The position numbers were made by a program, and so were the translations under genes. A stretch of 64,000 nucleotides of DNA, from contig NZ_CP038492.1 of the NCBI RefSeq assembly GCF_004751985.1, positions 1,612,001-1,676,000 on the forward strand, given 5' to 3'. The notes under the pieces are model-generated. The model was not told where the DNA came from. It saw nothing but the letters and a program-made list of their open reading frames with translations, and ran no database searches. Below are positions 36,862 through 46,341 of this stretch, one piece after another (position 1 is the stretch's first letter; each line of letters begins with the position of its first letter). This DNA is from Rhodophyticola sp. CCM32. GTDB taxonomy: Bacteria; Pseudomonadota; Alphaproteobacteria; Rhodobacterales; Rhodobacteraceae.

Positions 36862-37006
36862 TGCAGATTTCCCTTCCAAGTCCTGTCTTTGCCATCGCAG
36901 CATCTCTGTTCTGCCTTGGCAACCCCATGGCCGCAGACTGCGGCTTTTCCCCGCAACGGTTCCGGCAGACCCGCCCCTAGCCCGGGCCAAGAAGGATCAA
37001 CCGGGC

Positions 37007-37441
37007 TCAGAACCCTTTGATCATGCCCTCAAGCGCCTCTTTCTCCATCGCAAGCTGCGACAGTTGCGCCTTGACCACATCGCCGATGGAAATCAGGCCG
37101 GTCATCTCATCGCCCTCCATCACCGGCATATGGCGAAACCGGCCTGTGGTCATCTTGGCCAGCACATCGTCAGAACTTTCATCACCACGGCAACTGATAA
37201 TCTCGGCAGTCATCAGCATATCCACAGTTTCCGACAGGCAGGCAGGGCCCCGCGCGCCCAGTTCCCGCACGATATCGCGCTCTGACAGAATACCGGCTAC
37301 GGATTTGCCATCGGGCGAAATCACCACCGCGCCGATCCGGCGCTTCGACAACACCTCCACCGCATCTTTTACGGAACGGCCCGGCGCGATCGTGGCCACG
37401 CCTGTATCGGGTTTGCTTTTGAGAATTTGTTGCACGAGCAT
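37007..37441 (-). CDS. Tandem CBS-domain protein
   Basis: 144 residues, two CBS domains in one chain (first APGRSVKDAVEVLSKRRIGA, second around MTTGRFRHMPVMEGDEM). Such stand-alone pairs bind adenine nucleotides and sense energy charge. Monocistronic on this strand; no partner enzyme adjacent. Confidence 0.9.
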   Translation of the reverse strand: MLVQQILKSKPDTGVATIAPGRSVKDAVEVLSKRRIGAVVISPDGKSVAGILSERDIVRELGARGPACLSETVDMLMTAEIISCRGDESSDDVLAKMTTGRFRHMPVMEGDEMTGLISIGDVVKAQLSQLAMEKEALEGMIKGF

Positions 37442-37530
37442 TGGCTATCTCCCTTAAGAGCTGTGACGTGGCTCTCCCCTCTGTTGCCAGCGTCCCCTGC
37501 GCCGCGTGCTTCTGTCAAGCAGGGTTTCTG

Positions 37531-38472
37531 TCACATTTGCGGCGCGGGTTGCGACCCCGCCTCTGCTGCCAGCACGCGCGCCTCCAGAATTGCGATTTCG
37601 CGCCGCAGCCCGCGTGCCAGAAGATCGGCGAAACGCTGCAACCGGCGGTCGCGGCTGGCCTGGGCATGGCGGATCAGCCAGAAAGACCGGGTCAGCGCCA
37701 CCTGATCGGGCAGAACGCGGCAAAGCTCGGGCGCGGCGGGCAGGGCAAAATCATGGACCACGGCCAGCCCGGCCCCCGCCCGCGCCCAGTTCAACTGCAC
37801 CGAGACCGAGTTCGAGGCCAGCGGCACCTGGGTCAGGCCCAGTTCCGTCAGATAATCCAGTTCCGCGTCGAAAATCATGTCGGGGATATAGCCGATCATC
37901 CGCGCGGCCATCAGATCGGCCCGGGTTTTCAACGGCCCGTTGCGCGCCAGCCAGCCTTTGGACGCGGCCAGCGACAGGCGATAATCGCTGAGCTTTTCGG
38001 CCTTCAGCCGGGCGGTGCGCGGGCGCGAGACGGCAATCGCCAGATCAGCCTCCCTGCGGCTGAGATCGACGACACGTGGCAAGGCCAGAATATGCACATC
38101 CAGCCCCGGATGGGCGTCACAGATCGCGGCGCAGACCCGGGGCAGCAGGTAATTGGCGCAGCCATCCGGGGCGCCGATGCGGATGGTCCCGCTCAACCCC
38201 TCGCCCGCGCCGGTCAGATCGCCCAGCCCCGCATTCAGCGCGCCCTCGGCCTCTTCCGCGGCAGGCAGAAGGCGCAGGCCCGCCTCGCTCATCCCATAGC
38301 CCTGCGGGGATTTCAGGAACAGATCCGTACCGATCTGCGCCTCAAGCCGGGCGATGCGGCGGCCCACGGTGGCCGGGTCCATGCGCAGGGCCTTGCCCGC
38401 GGCGGTCAGGCTTTGCGCCCGGGCGACAGACAGGAAAACCCGCAAATCATCCCAATTGGCCATTCGGTTCAT
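37531..38472 (-). CDS. LysR-family regulator next to valine-catabolism operon
   Basis: 313 residues from ATG 38472; ATG 38463 is a possible alternative. Helix-turn-helix LRVFLSVARAQSLTAAGKAL and MDPATVGRRIARLE; effector domain ~95-300. Divergent from mmsA with 96 bp between starts, so it is the likely regulator of the operon. Confidence 0.88.
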   Translation of the reverse strand: MNRMANWDDLRVFLSVARAQSLTAAGKALRMDPATVGRRIARLEAQIGTDLFLKSPQGYGMSEAGLRLLPAAEEAEGALNAGLGDLTGAGEGLSGTIRIGAPDGCANYLLPRVCAAICDAHPGLDVHILALPRVVDLSRREADLAIAVSRPRTARLKAEKLSDYRLSLAASKGWLARNGPLKTRADLMAARMIGYIPDMIFDAELDYLTELGLTQVPLASNSVSVQLNWARAGAGLAVVHDFALPAAPELCRVLPDQVALTRSFWLIRHAQASRDRRLQRFADLLARGLRREIAILEARVLAAEAGSQPAPQM

Positions 38473-38568
38473 CCCTGCATTTTTGCAAAACGCTTTTGAG
38501 AACCTGCCCCTTTTCCGCACAGCTTTGCAAGGCTACCCTGTGCGGGACACTTATTGGGAGGATGCGAG

Positions 38569-40068
38569 ATGGAAGAGCTGAGCCACTGGATCAACGGCAA
38601 ACATGTCAAAGGCACATCAGGCCGGTTTGCCGATGTGATGAACCCCGCAACGGGTGAGGTTCAGGCCAAGGTGCCGCTGGCCACAAAGGCGGAACTGGAC
38701 GCCGCCGTCGCCGATGCCGCCGCCGCACAACCGGCCTGGGCCGCGATGAACCCGCAACGCCGCGCCCGGGTGATGATGCGGTTTGTCGATCTGCTCAACC
38801 GCGATATGGACAAGCTGGCCGAGGCGCTGAGCCGGGAACATGGCAAAACCCTGCCCGATGCGAAGGGCGATGTGGTGCGCGGTCTGGAAGTCGTCGAATT
38901 CTGCATCGGCGCGCCCCATCACCTGAAAGGGGAGTTCACCGACAGCGCCGGGCCCGGGATCGACATGTATTCCCTGCGCCAGCCGCTTGGCGTGGCCGCC
39001 GGCATCACACCCTTCAACTTCCCGGGGATGATCCCGATGTGGAAAATGGCGCCTGCACTGGTCTGCGGCAATGCCTTCATCCTGAAACCCTCGGAACGGG
39101 ACCCGTCGGTGCCGCTGATGCTGGCCGAACTGCTGCAGGAGGCCGGGCTGCCCGACGGGGTGTTGCAGGTGGTCAATGGCGATAAGGAAAGCGTCGATGC
39201 GATCCTCGACAATCCGACCATTGCCGGTATCGGCTTTGTCGGCTCAACCCCGATTGCGGAATATATCTATTCCCGGGGCTGCGCCAATGGCAAACGGGTG
39301 CAGTGTTTCGGCGGCGCCAAGAACCATATGATCATCATGCCCGATGCGGATATGGACCAGGCCGCCGATGCGCTGGTTGGCGCGGGCTATGGCGCGGCCG
39401 GTGAACGCTGCATGGCGATCTCGGTTGCGGTGCCGGTGGGCGAAGACACCGCCGACCGGTTGATCGAAAAGCTGGCCCCGAAGGTCGAGGCGCTGAAGAT
39501 CGGGCCTTATACGGCAGGCAATGACGTGGATTTCGGCCCCGTGGTGACGGCCGCCGCCAAGGCCAATATCGCACGGCTGGTGCAGACCGGTATCGACCAG
39601 GGCGCGGATCTGGTTGTCGATGGCCGCGATTTCAAATTGCAGGGCTATGAGGATGGCTATTTCGTCGGCGCGCATCTGTTTGACCGCGTCACCACGGATA
39701 TGGATATCTACAAAACCGAGATTTTCGGCCCGGTCCTGTCCACCGTGCGGGCCAAAACCTATGAAGAGGCCATCGGCTATGCGATGGATCATGAATATGG
39801 CAACGGCACCGCGATTTTCACCCGTGACGGGGATACGGCGCGGGATTTCGCCAGCCGGATCAATATCGGCATGGTGGGGATCAATGTGCCGATCCCGGTG
39901 CCTCTGGCCTATCACACATTCGGCGGCTGGAAGAAATCGGGTTTCGGTGATCTGAACCAGCACGGACCGGATGCGTTCCGCTTCTACACCCGGACCAAAA
40001 CGGTGACCGCGCGCTGGCCTTCCGGCATCAAGGAGGGGGGCGAGTTCACCATTCCGGTCATGGAGTGA
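38569..40068 (+). CDS. mmsA: CoA-acylating methylmalonate-semialdehyde dehydrogenase
   Basis: 499 residues. NAD-dependent oxidation of methylmalonate semialdehyde to propionyl-CoA in valine and thymine breakdown. Hallmarks: ITPFNFPGMIPMW, VGSTPIAEYIY, catalytic Cys in GAAGERCMAISVAV (~285), and IFGPVLSTVRA. GGGAGG precedes ATG 38569. First gene of a four-gene catabolic operon. Confidence 0.93.
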   Translation: MEELSHWINGKHVKGTSGRFADVMNPATGEVQAKVPLATKAELDAAVADAAAAQPAWAAMNPQRRARVMMRFVDLLNRDMDKLAEALSREHGKTLPDAKGDVVRGLEVVEFCIGAPHHLKGEFTDSAGPGIDMYSLRQPLGVAAGITPFNFPGMIPMWKMAPALVCGNAFILKPSERDPSVPLMLAELLQEAGLPDGVLQVVNGDKESVDAILDNPTIAGIGFVGSTPIAEYIYSRGCANGKRVQCFGGAKNHMIIMPDADMDQAADALVGAGYGAAGERCMAISVAVPVGEDTADRLIEKLAPKVEALKIGPYTAGNDVDFGPVVTAAAKANIARLVQTGIDQGADLVVDGRDFKLQGYEDGYFVGAHLFDRVTTDMDIYKTEIFGPVLSTVRAKTYEEAIGYAMDHEYGNGTAIFTRDGDTARDFASRINIGMVGINVPIPVPLAYHTFGGWKKSGFGDLNQHGPDAFRFYTRTKTVTARWPSGIKEGGEFTIPVME

Positions 40069-40223
40069 GAGCGGCACCCCGATCCCCGCGCCCGGGAATG
40101 TCCGGCGTGGCATCGGGCTGCGGCACATGATCGGGGAATGCCATGCCGATCTCTGTGGGCTTGCAATAGCCCGGCCGCAGCCGGTAATTAAACAAGTGTT
40201 CAATTCACACAGGGAGGGAACCG

Positions 40224-41369
40224 GTGGATTTCGCATTATCCGAAGAACAGGAGGCCATTTTCGATATGGCCAAAGGGTTCGGCGCAGACCATATCGCCCC
40301 CCATGCCCTGACCTGGGAAAAACAGGGCAGCATCCCGAAAGACCTGTGGCCGAAACTGGCGGAGCTGGGGTTCGGCGGGCTGTATGTCTCTGACGAAAAC
40401 GGCGGCTCCGGCCTGACCCGGCTGGATGCAACGCTGGTGTTCGAGGCGCTGTCCATGGCCTGTCCCTCGGTCGCGGCCTTTCTGTCGATCCACAATATGT
40501 GCGCCGCGATGATCGAGAAATTCGGCAGCGCCGGTTTGCAGGCGCGGTTTTTGCAAAAAGCCGTCAGCATGGAAACGGTGTTGTCCTATTGCCTGACGGA
40601 GCCGGGCAGCGGGTCGGATGCGGCGGCGTTGAAGACAAGGGCCGAGCGGACGAATGAGGGCTATGTGCTGAACGGAAGCAAGGCTTTCATCTCGGGCGGG
40701 GGCTATTCCGACGCCTATGTGGTGATGGTGCGCACCGGCGAGGACGGGCCGCGCGGCATCTCTTCGGTGATTGTCGAGGATGGCGCAAAGGGGCTGAGTT
40801 TCGGCGGGCTGGAAGATAAAATGGGCTGGCGTTCGCAACCAACCCGGCAGGTGCAGTTGGATGATTGCAACATATCATCCGATAATCTTCTGGGAAAAGA
40901 GGGGAAAGGTTTCACTTATGCAATGTCAGGGCTGGATGGCGGCCGGTTGAACATCGCCGCCTGTTCGCTTGGGGCCGCGCAGGCGGCGCTGACCGCCACA
41001 CTGACCTATATGGGCGAGCGGAAAGCGTTCGGGCAGCCGATTGACCAGTTTCAGGCCCTGCAATTCCGGCTGGCGGATATGGAGATCGAGTTGCAGGCGG
41101 CGCGGGTGTTCCTGCGGCAGGCGGCATGGAAACTGGACATGGGCGCGGCCGATGCCTCGAAACACTGCGCGATGGCCAAGAAATTCGTCACCGAGGCGGG
41201 CAGCCGGATTGCCGATCACTGCCTGCAACTACATGGCGGCTATGGCTATCTGGCGGATTACGGGGTGGAAAAAATCGTGCGCGATCTGCGGGTGCATCAG
41301 ATTCTGGAAGGCACGAACGAGATCATGCGGATGATCACCGCCCGCCATCTGCTGGCAGGGCGGGATTGA
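40224..41369 (+). CDS. Acyl-CoA dehydrogenase, isobutyryl-CoA type
   Basis: 381 residues from GTG 40224 with AGGGAGGG upstream. FAD enzyme: LTEPGSGSDAAALKT (FAD/substrate loop), LQLHGGYGYLADYGVEKIVRD and catalytic Glu in the LEGTNEIM segment near the end. In this operon it most likely oxidises isobutyryl-CoA to methacrylyl-CoA. Substrate call is from context. Confidence 0.88.
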   Translation: MDFALSEEQEAIFDMAKGFGADHIAPHALTWEKQGSIPKDLWPKLAELGFGGLYVSDENGGSGLTRLDATLVFEALSMACPSVAAFLSIHNMCAAMIEKFGSAGLQARFLQKAVSMETVLSYCLTEPGSGSDAAALKTRAERTNEGYVLNGSKAFISGGGYSDAYVVMVRTGEDGPRGISSVIVEDGAKGLSFGGLEDKMGWRSQPTRQVQLDDCNISSDNLLGKEGKGFTYAMSGLDGGRLNIAACSLGAAQAALTATLTYMGERKAFGQPIDQFQALQFRLADMEIELQAARVFLRQAAWKLDMGAADASKHCAMAKKFVTEAGSRIADHCLQLHGGYGYLADYGVEKIVRDLRVHQILEGTNEIMRMITARHLLAGRD

Positions 41370-41390
41370 AAATGCGGGCAACCGGAAGTG

Positions 41391-41428
41391 CCCGAACCTG
41401 GGTGGGCGCAGCCCGGCGGTGCCGGGCA
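41391..41428 (-). repeat. Fragment of dispersed GC-rich repeat
   Basis: CCCGAACCTGGGTGGGCG followed by CAGCCCGGCGGTGCCGGGC matches two blocks of the full repeat with the middle missing. Lies in the 85-bp gap between two operon genes. Confidence 0.5.
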
Positions 41429-41454
41429 AAACAGATGAGTAAGGGTGATAAATC

Positions 41455-42489
41455 GTGACTGACATCCATATCCGCGTTGAAGGCCGCGCCGGGCGGATCA
41501 CGCTGAACCGCCCCGATGCGCTGAACGCGGTCACCTATGAGATGTGCCTGGCGATCGAGCAGGCGCTGATCACCTGGGCCGATAACCCGGTGGTCGCCCT
41601 TCTGATCATCGACGCCACGGGGGATCGGGCCTTCAGCGCCGGGGGCGATCTGGCCGAGATGTATGAAACCGGAACCCGGGGTGATTTCACCTATGGGCAG
41701 AGATTCTGGGCCGATGAATACCGGATGAACCGGCGGCTGTTCGAGTTTCCCAAACCGGTGGTGACCTTCCTGCACGGTTTCACCATGGGCGGTGGTGTGG
41801 GTGTGGGCTGCCATGGCTCCCACCGGATTGTGGGGGAGGACAGCCAGATCGCCATGCCCGAATGCGGCATCGGGCTGGTCCCTGATGTGGGCGGCTCGCT
41901 GCTTCTGGCCCGGGCGCCCGGGCGGGTTGGCGAGTATCTGGGCATCACCGGCGCACGTATGGGGCCGGGCGATGCCATATTCGCCGGGTTTGCGGATTAT
42001 TACATGCCCCGCGCCCATTGGGCCTCCCTGATTGACACCTTGTGTGAAACCGCTGACTGGCAAGCCGTGGATCGCAGCGCCCTGCCCGCCCCGGACAGCC
42101 CGCTGGCCGCTGCACAGCCCGAGATCGACAGGGCTTTCGGTGGCGAAACCCTGCGCGATATTCTGACGATACTGGAGACAACAGACAGCGCATTCACCCG
42201 CGACGCGCTGAAGAAGATCAACCGCAACGCCCCGTTGGCGATGGCCTGTGCGGTGGAGCTTGTGCATCGCGCCCGGACCCGCGACAGCATCGCCGAGGCC
42301 CTGAGGCAGGAATACCGGTTCACCTCACGGTCGATGGAACAGGGGGATTTTCTGGAAGGCATCCGCGCCCAGATCATCGACAAGGACCGGGCACCGAAAT
42401 GGGCCCATGGCGCCCCGCGCGATGTATCCCCCGCCGAGGTTGCACAGATGCTGCGCCCGGTCCGGGCCGAAGACGCGCCAGAGATATAA
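41455..42489 (+). CDS. 3-Hydroxyisobutyryl-CoA hydrolase
   Basis: 344 residues from GTG 41455. Crotonase fold: RPDALNAVTYEM, FSAGGDLAEMYE, FLHGFTMGGGVGVGCHGSHR, MPECGIGLVPDVGGS, the set of HIBCH enzymes rather than hydratases. Removes CoA from 3-hydroxyisobutyryl-CoA in valine breakdown. Context with mmsA and mmsB makes the call firm. Confidence 0.9.
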   Translation: MTDIHIRVEGRAGRITLNRPDALNAVTYEMCLAIEQALITWADNPVVALLIIDATGDRAFSAGGDLAEMYETGTRGDFTYGQRFWADEYRMNRRLFEFPKPVVTFLHGFTMGGGVGVGCHGSHRIVGEDSQIAMPECGIGLVPDVGGSLLLARAPGRVGEYLGITGARMGPGDAIFAGFADYYMPRAHWASLIDTLCETADWQAVDRSALPAPDSPLAAAQPEIDRAFGGETLRDILTILETTDSAFTRDALKKINRNAPLAMACAVELVHRARTRDSIAEALRQEYRFTSRSMEQGDFLEGIRAQIIDKDRAPKWAHGAPRDVSPAEVAQMLRPVRAEDAPEI

Positions 42490-42503
42490 GGGAGACAGAG
42501 ACC

Positions 42504-43376
42504 ATGAATATCGGATTTATCGGCCTGGGGAATATGGGGGCGCCGATGGCGGCCAATCTGGCGGCAGCCGGTCATGAGGTGACCGGGTTCGACCTGGTGG
42601 CCGATATGCCGGGCGGCGTGACCAAAGCCGAAAGCGCCGCAGCAGCGGCAAGCGGTCGGGATGTGGTGATCACCATGCTGCCCAATGGCGCGATCCTGCG
42701 GCGCGTGGCAGAGGAAATCCTGCCCGCGATGACAGCCGGGGCGGTGCTGGTGGATTGTTCAACTGTCGAGGTCGACGCCGCCCGCGAGACGGGTGCGGCC
42801 GCAGCGGCGGCGGGTCTGGGCTTTCTTGACGCGCCGGTCTCGGGCGGTGTCGGCGGGGCTTCGGCGGGGACACTGACCTTCATGGTGGGCGGGGATGAGG
42901 CGGCTTTTGCCACCGCCACACCGCTGTTTGAGATCATGGGCCAGAAAGCCGTTCATTGCGGCGGGGCCGGAAACGGACAGGCCGCAAAGATCTGCAACAA
43001 CATGATATTGGGAGTGACGATGATCGCCACCTGCGAGGCGTTTGCCCTGGCCGACAAGCTGGGCCTCGACCGGCAGGCGATGTTCGATGTGGTCTCAACC
43101 TCATCTGGCTATAGCTGGACGATGAATGCCTATTGCCCGGCCCCGGGTGTGGGCCCGCAAAGCCCGGCTGACAATGGGTATAAACCCGGCTTTGCCGCCG
43201 AACTGATGCTGAAAGACCTGCGTTTGAGCCAACAGGCGGCGGATGCGGCGGATGCGGATACCCCCATGGGCCAGGCCGCAACCGCGCTCTACCAGCAATT
43301 TGTCGAGACGGAAGGTGGCGAGGGTCAGGATTTCTCGGCCATGCTGCCCCGGTTTGAGGCGCGCGGGCGCGGGTAA
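42504..43376 (+). CDS. mmsB: 3-Hydroxyisobutyrate dehydrogenase
   Basis: 290 residues from ATG 42504 (SD GGGAG). NAD-binding GFIGLGNMGAPMAANLAAAG, substrate motif LDAPVSGGVGGASAGTLTFM, and catalytic Lys in GNGQAAKICNN. Oxidises 3-hydroxyisobutyrate to methylmalonate semialdehyde, the substrate of MmsA. Confidence 0.95.
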   Translation: MNIGFIGLGNMGAPMAANLAAAGHEVTGFDLVADMPGGVTKAESAAAAASGRDVVITMLPNGAILRRVAEEILPAMTAGAVLVDCSTVEVDAARETGAAAAAAGLGFLDAPVSGGVGGASAGTLTFMVGGDEAAFATATPLFEIMGQKAVHCGGAGNGQAAKICNNMILGVTMIATCEAFALADKLGLDRQAMFDVVSTSSGYSWTMNAYCPAPGVGPQSPADNGYKPGFAAELMLKDLRLSQQAADAADADTPMGQAATALYQQFVETEGGEGQDFSAMLPRFEARGRG

Positions 43377-43455
43377 AGGGCGGGCCGCATTCCTCGCCCG
43401 GCACCTTGACGCCGAGTGAATTTGCAGCCCAATTGAACGAAACCCGAAAGGTCGC

Positions 43456-44379
43456 ATGAAGCCCGGACCAAAACGGGGCAAGCTCCAAGTCCCTCATTTG
43501 CATCAACCGATATGGACCAGACCCTTGGAACGGATCACTCTTGTCAGCGTATGCTTCAACAGCAGCCCGGTCATTCCTGCCATGCTTGCCTCGCTGCCGG
43601 AAAACATAGCGGTCGTGCTGGTCGATAATGGCTCTGCAGATGTGGCAGAGATCGAGGCAATGGCCGAAGCCCATGGCGCAACATGTGTTGCAAGCCCTGA
43701 AAACCTGGGCTTTGGCCGGGCCTGCAATCTGGGGGCCGCCCGCGCCACAACCGAACTGATCCTGTTTCTGAACCCCGACACGACCCTTGCGCCGGGCGCG
43801 ATCAACGCTCTGCTGGCTGGCGCAGACCGTTACCCGCAGGCGTCCGCCTTCAATCCGGCCATCCTTTCGGCAAGCGGTCTCCCGGCTTTCCGCCGCTCCA
43901 GTGTGCTTTTACCGCGTCATATGTGGCTGCCACGCCAGGCCCCTTCGGAAGACACAGAGGTGCCGATCCTCTCAGGCGCCGCTTTGCTTGTGCGGCGCAA
44001 GGCATTCGACAGGATTGGCGGATTTGACCCGCATATCTTTCTCTATCATGAGGATGATGATCTGAGTTTACGGCTGAAGGCGGAATCTGGCCCTCTGATG
44101 TATATCCATGAGGCGCGCATCCACCATAGTGGCGGAAGGTCAAGCCCCCGAAGCCCGGAAATCGCAGCCCTGAAAGCCCGGCATATGGGACAGTCCCGGG
44201 TCTATGCGGCGCGCAAGCATGGCCTCCCCTGCCCGTTTGTCCATGCGCTTGCGGTCGGCCTCGTGCAACTGCTCTCCCCTCTTATGCTGCTGTCTGCCCG
44301 CAAACGTGCGAAGCACTGGAACTTTCTGCGCGCCGTCTGGCACAGTCGGCGTGCCACTCCTCTACCGGAACAGCCTTAA
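43456..44379 (+). CDS. Glycosyltransferase family 2, rhamnosyltransferase-like
   Basis: 307 residues. GT-A fold: VVLVDNGSAD, ENLGFGRACNLGA, FLNPDTTL (metal-binding Asp), and HEDDDLSLRLK as the catalytic-base segment. A hydrophobic C-terminal stretch VGLVQLLSPLMLL may attach it to the membrane. Family members add a sugar to surface polysaccharide. No other polysaccharide gene is adjacent, so its acceptor is unknown. Confidence 0.85.
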   Translation: MKPGPKRGKLQVPHLHQPIWTRPLERITLVSVCFNSSPVIPAMLASLPENIAVVLVDNGSADVAEIEAMAEAHGATCVASPENLGFGRACNLGAARATTELILFLNPDTTLAPGAINALLAGADRYPQASAFNPAILSASGLPAFRRSSVLLPRHMWLPRQAPSEDTEVPILSGAALLVRRKAFDRIGGFDPHIFLYHEDDDLSLRLKAESGPLMYIHEARIHHSGGRSSPRSPEIAALKARHMGQSRVYAARKHGLPCPFVHALAVGLVQLLSPLMLLSARKRAKHWNFLRAVWHSRRATPLPEQP

Positions 44380-44494
44380 ACCTTGATCCCGGCATCCAAC
44401 GGGGCAGATATTTGGGCCGGATCAGAACAGGTCTCGGGTATCGGGCATCTCCTGTCTGCCGCTTCTGCGCCGTACCCCCTACAGCACCCCGGCT

Positions 44495-45001
44495 TTAACC
44501 CGACACGTCCGGGATCAGCGCATCCAGCGCCTGATAGCTTTGCTCCATCCCGGCGGTCATGCCAAAATCAAGTGCCGCCTGCCGGGCCTCGGGCGTGGCA
44601 TAGACGATGCGCGTGGTGACCTGCGTTTCCCCATCCAGATCGTCGAAACTCAGCGTGAAGGTACAGGGCGGCCCTTTCTCACCCCCCAATGTGCCGGGGT
44701 CATAGGTTTGCGTCTCGACCAGCCGTTCGGGCACAACAACCTCAAGAAACGTGCCGAACAGCCCGAAATACGTGCCATCGCCCGTGTTTTTCCATTGCCA
44801 CCGATAGGCGCCGCCCACACGCAGGTCCATCTCGCAAACCGTCATGGTCCAGCCCGGCGGGCCAAGCAGCCAGCGCTGCATCAGTTCCGGGTCGGTGAAG
44901 GCGCGGAAAACCAGATTTCGGGGGGCTGCAAAACGGCGGCGCACCTCAATCCCGGTCTCGCCTGATTGTGAGACTTGTGCCGTATATGTGGTCTCTGTCA
45001 T
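44495..45001 (-). CDS. SRPBCC/AHSA1-family protein
   Basis: 168 residues. Starts with VRRRFAAPRNLVFRAFTDPELM and contains WLLGPPGWTM, the beginning of the START-like hydrophobic pocket of the AHSA1 family. The following YRWQWKNTG and the C-terminal helix GMTAGMEQSYQALDALI fit. Overlaps the upstream ArsR regulator by 4 nt; such pairs are common and probably a sensor/effector unit. Confidence 0.85.
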   Translation of the reverse strand: MTETTYTAQVSQSGETGIEVRRRFAAPRNLVFRAFTDPELMQRWLLGPPGWTMTVCEMDLRVGGAYRWQWKNTGDGTYFGLFGTFLEVVVPERLVETQTYDPGTLGGEKGPPCTFTLSFDDLDGETQVTTRIVYATPEARQAALDFGMTAGMEQSYQALDALIPDVSG

Positions 45002-45336
45002 TCTGCCTCTCCCGTTTCTGCCCCGCCCTGCAACTCTGCCAGAAGCGTATCAAGCCGGGCGTAATTCTGTTCAAAGGCCGCGCGGGTCGCCTCCAGCCAG
45101 TCGCGCGCCGGGGTCAAGGCCTCGGCCTTCAGCACCCGGGGTCTGGATTGCCTGGCCACGCGCGCCGCGATCAACCCGGCCTGTTCCAGCACTTTCAGAT
45201 GCCGGGATATGGCCGGCTGGCTGATCTGCGACAGCTGCATCAGGTCAGTGACGGTGGCCTCCCCCTCGGCCAGCCGGGCCAGGATTGCCCGGCGGGTGGG
45301 GTCGGACAGGGCGGAAAACGTGCGGTCAAGCTGCAT
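44998..45336 (-). CDS. ArsR-family regulator
   Basis: 112 residues. Winged helix-turn-helix (FSALSDPTRRAILARL, then ISQPAISRHLKVLEQAGLI). No metal-binding cysteines; fits the non-metal subgroup paired with AHSA1 proteins. Confidence 0.9.
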   Translation of the reverse strand: MQLDRTFSALSDPTRRAILARLAEGEATVTDLMQLSQISQPAISRHLKVLEQAGLIAARVARQSRPRVLKAEALTPARDWLEATRAAFEQNYARLDTLLAELQGGAETGEAE

Positions 45337-45827
45337 CGCGGCCTCCTTTATATGCTTTAATCATTATATAACTGATTCGCTATAAAATGACAATCCAGCG
45401 CCGAAAGCGAAGTTGAGCTATGACACAGAGTTCTGCAGGGAATCAGGATGACCCCGGACTATTTCGGAAGTGGCAGAATGGCCCAATGAAATAAGGGTGA
45501 TTGGGTGCTTGAGAGGTGGCGCCAGGCGATGTGCGAAGGTTTTGCAGTGAGGCACCTAAATGGGCGCTACGATTGCAGTGACGACAAAACGGGCGCGCAG
45601 GGCGGCGTCGCGGGGCGAGCGCTTAAATAGCCTTTTAAATATGGGAATAACTGGTGTTTTAACGGTGTATTGCCCCCCGGTTCGAGCAAACCGAACTGGG
45701 AAGAAGTGGGAAATCGGCTTCCCGGTTCGCGACCGTCTTCCCAGAAAGGGGTAAAAGATATGAAATCAGTAAGTTAAGGGTTTGAATGGGTAGTTAGTTG
45801 ACGTTGACAACTGGGAACTGATTTTAG
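45337..45827. other. Low-GC intergenic region at the left edge of a prophage remnant
   Basis: About 490 bp. Contains the promoter side of arsR, then AT-richer sequence. A 64-codon ORF at 45560-45754 has no ribosome site or family-like composition and is not called. A dyad around CCCCGGTTCGAGCAAACCGA / TCGGCTTCCCGGTTCGC near 45675-45735 may mark an old attachment or IS scar but is weak. The strand bias and GC change here. Confidence 0.4.
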
Positions 45828-46328
45828 CTAAAGTGGACGGCCGGAAAGCACACGATCATAAAGTGCGACGCCGTTGATCCGTACGCCGAACATAGAGAGT
45901 GAGACAGCTTCTGCCTCATCATAACTAAGACCCGCCGGAACAACCACACTGCACCGGACAGACCGGAATGGCAGGCCACCATAGGCGGGGTTATGGTGGA
46001 AATTGATCGGAAACGAGAGTAAATCATAATCGTTATTGTCGAAATCCATTTGAGCCTGGATGTAACGGGTATTTTCCGAGGGGTTGGCGATCCGCATTGC
46101 CAGTTTCCAAGCCCTGATGTCATCATCTGCGATCCCAAAGTAATCTTCGAAAGCCGCTTCAGCACGCTGAAGCTCCCCTATACTTAATATCTCAATATTA
46201 GCGTGGTCATGTATGATGCACTCTAAATAAGCCAAGCAGGCGGCCTCAAAACCGTCATCCGCTTGCGCCGTCGTAGACAGAAGCGTTTGTAAGCCAAGAC
46301 ACACAAAAAGAGTTTTGAAATACTTCAT
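45828..46328 (-). CDS. Secreted protein of unknown function co-transcribed with phage repressor
   Basis: 166 residues. Signal peptide MKYFKTLFVCLGLQTLLSTTAQA; three Cys in the mature part (ACLAYLECII, VRCSVVV). The body is acidic with no known fold. Strong GGAGG 10 nt before ATG 46328, 13 bp after the repressor stop, so it shares its transcript: the arrangement of a lysogenic-conversion gene. Confidence 0.55.
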   Translation of the reverse strand: MKYFKTLFVCLGLQTLLSTTAQADDGFEAACLAYLECIIHDHANIEILSIGELQRAEAAFEDYFGIADDDIRAWKLAMRIANPSENTRYIQAQMDFDNNDYDLLSFPINFHHNPAYGGLPFRSVRCSVVVPAGLSYDEAEAVSLSMFGVRINGVALYDRVLSGRPL

Positions 46329-46341
46329 TATGATACCTCCC

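Noticed and set aside
45560..45754. 64-codon ORF in the low-GC intergenic region
   Set aside because: No ribosome site, random-looking composition and no conserved motif.
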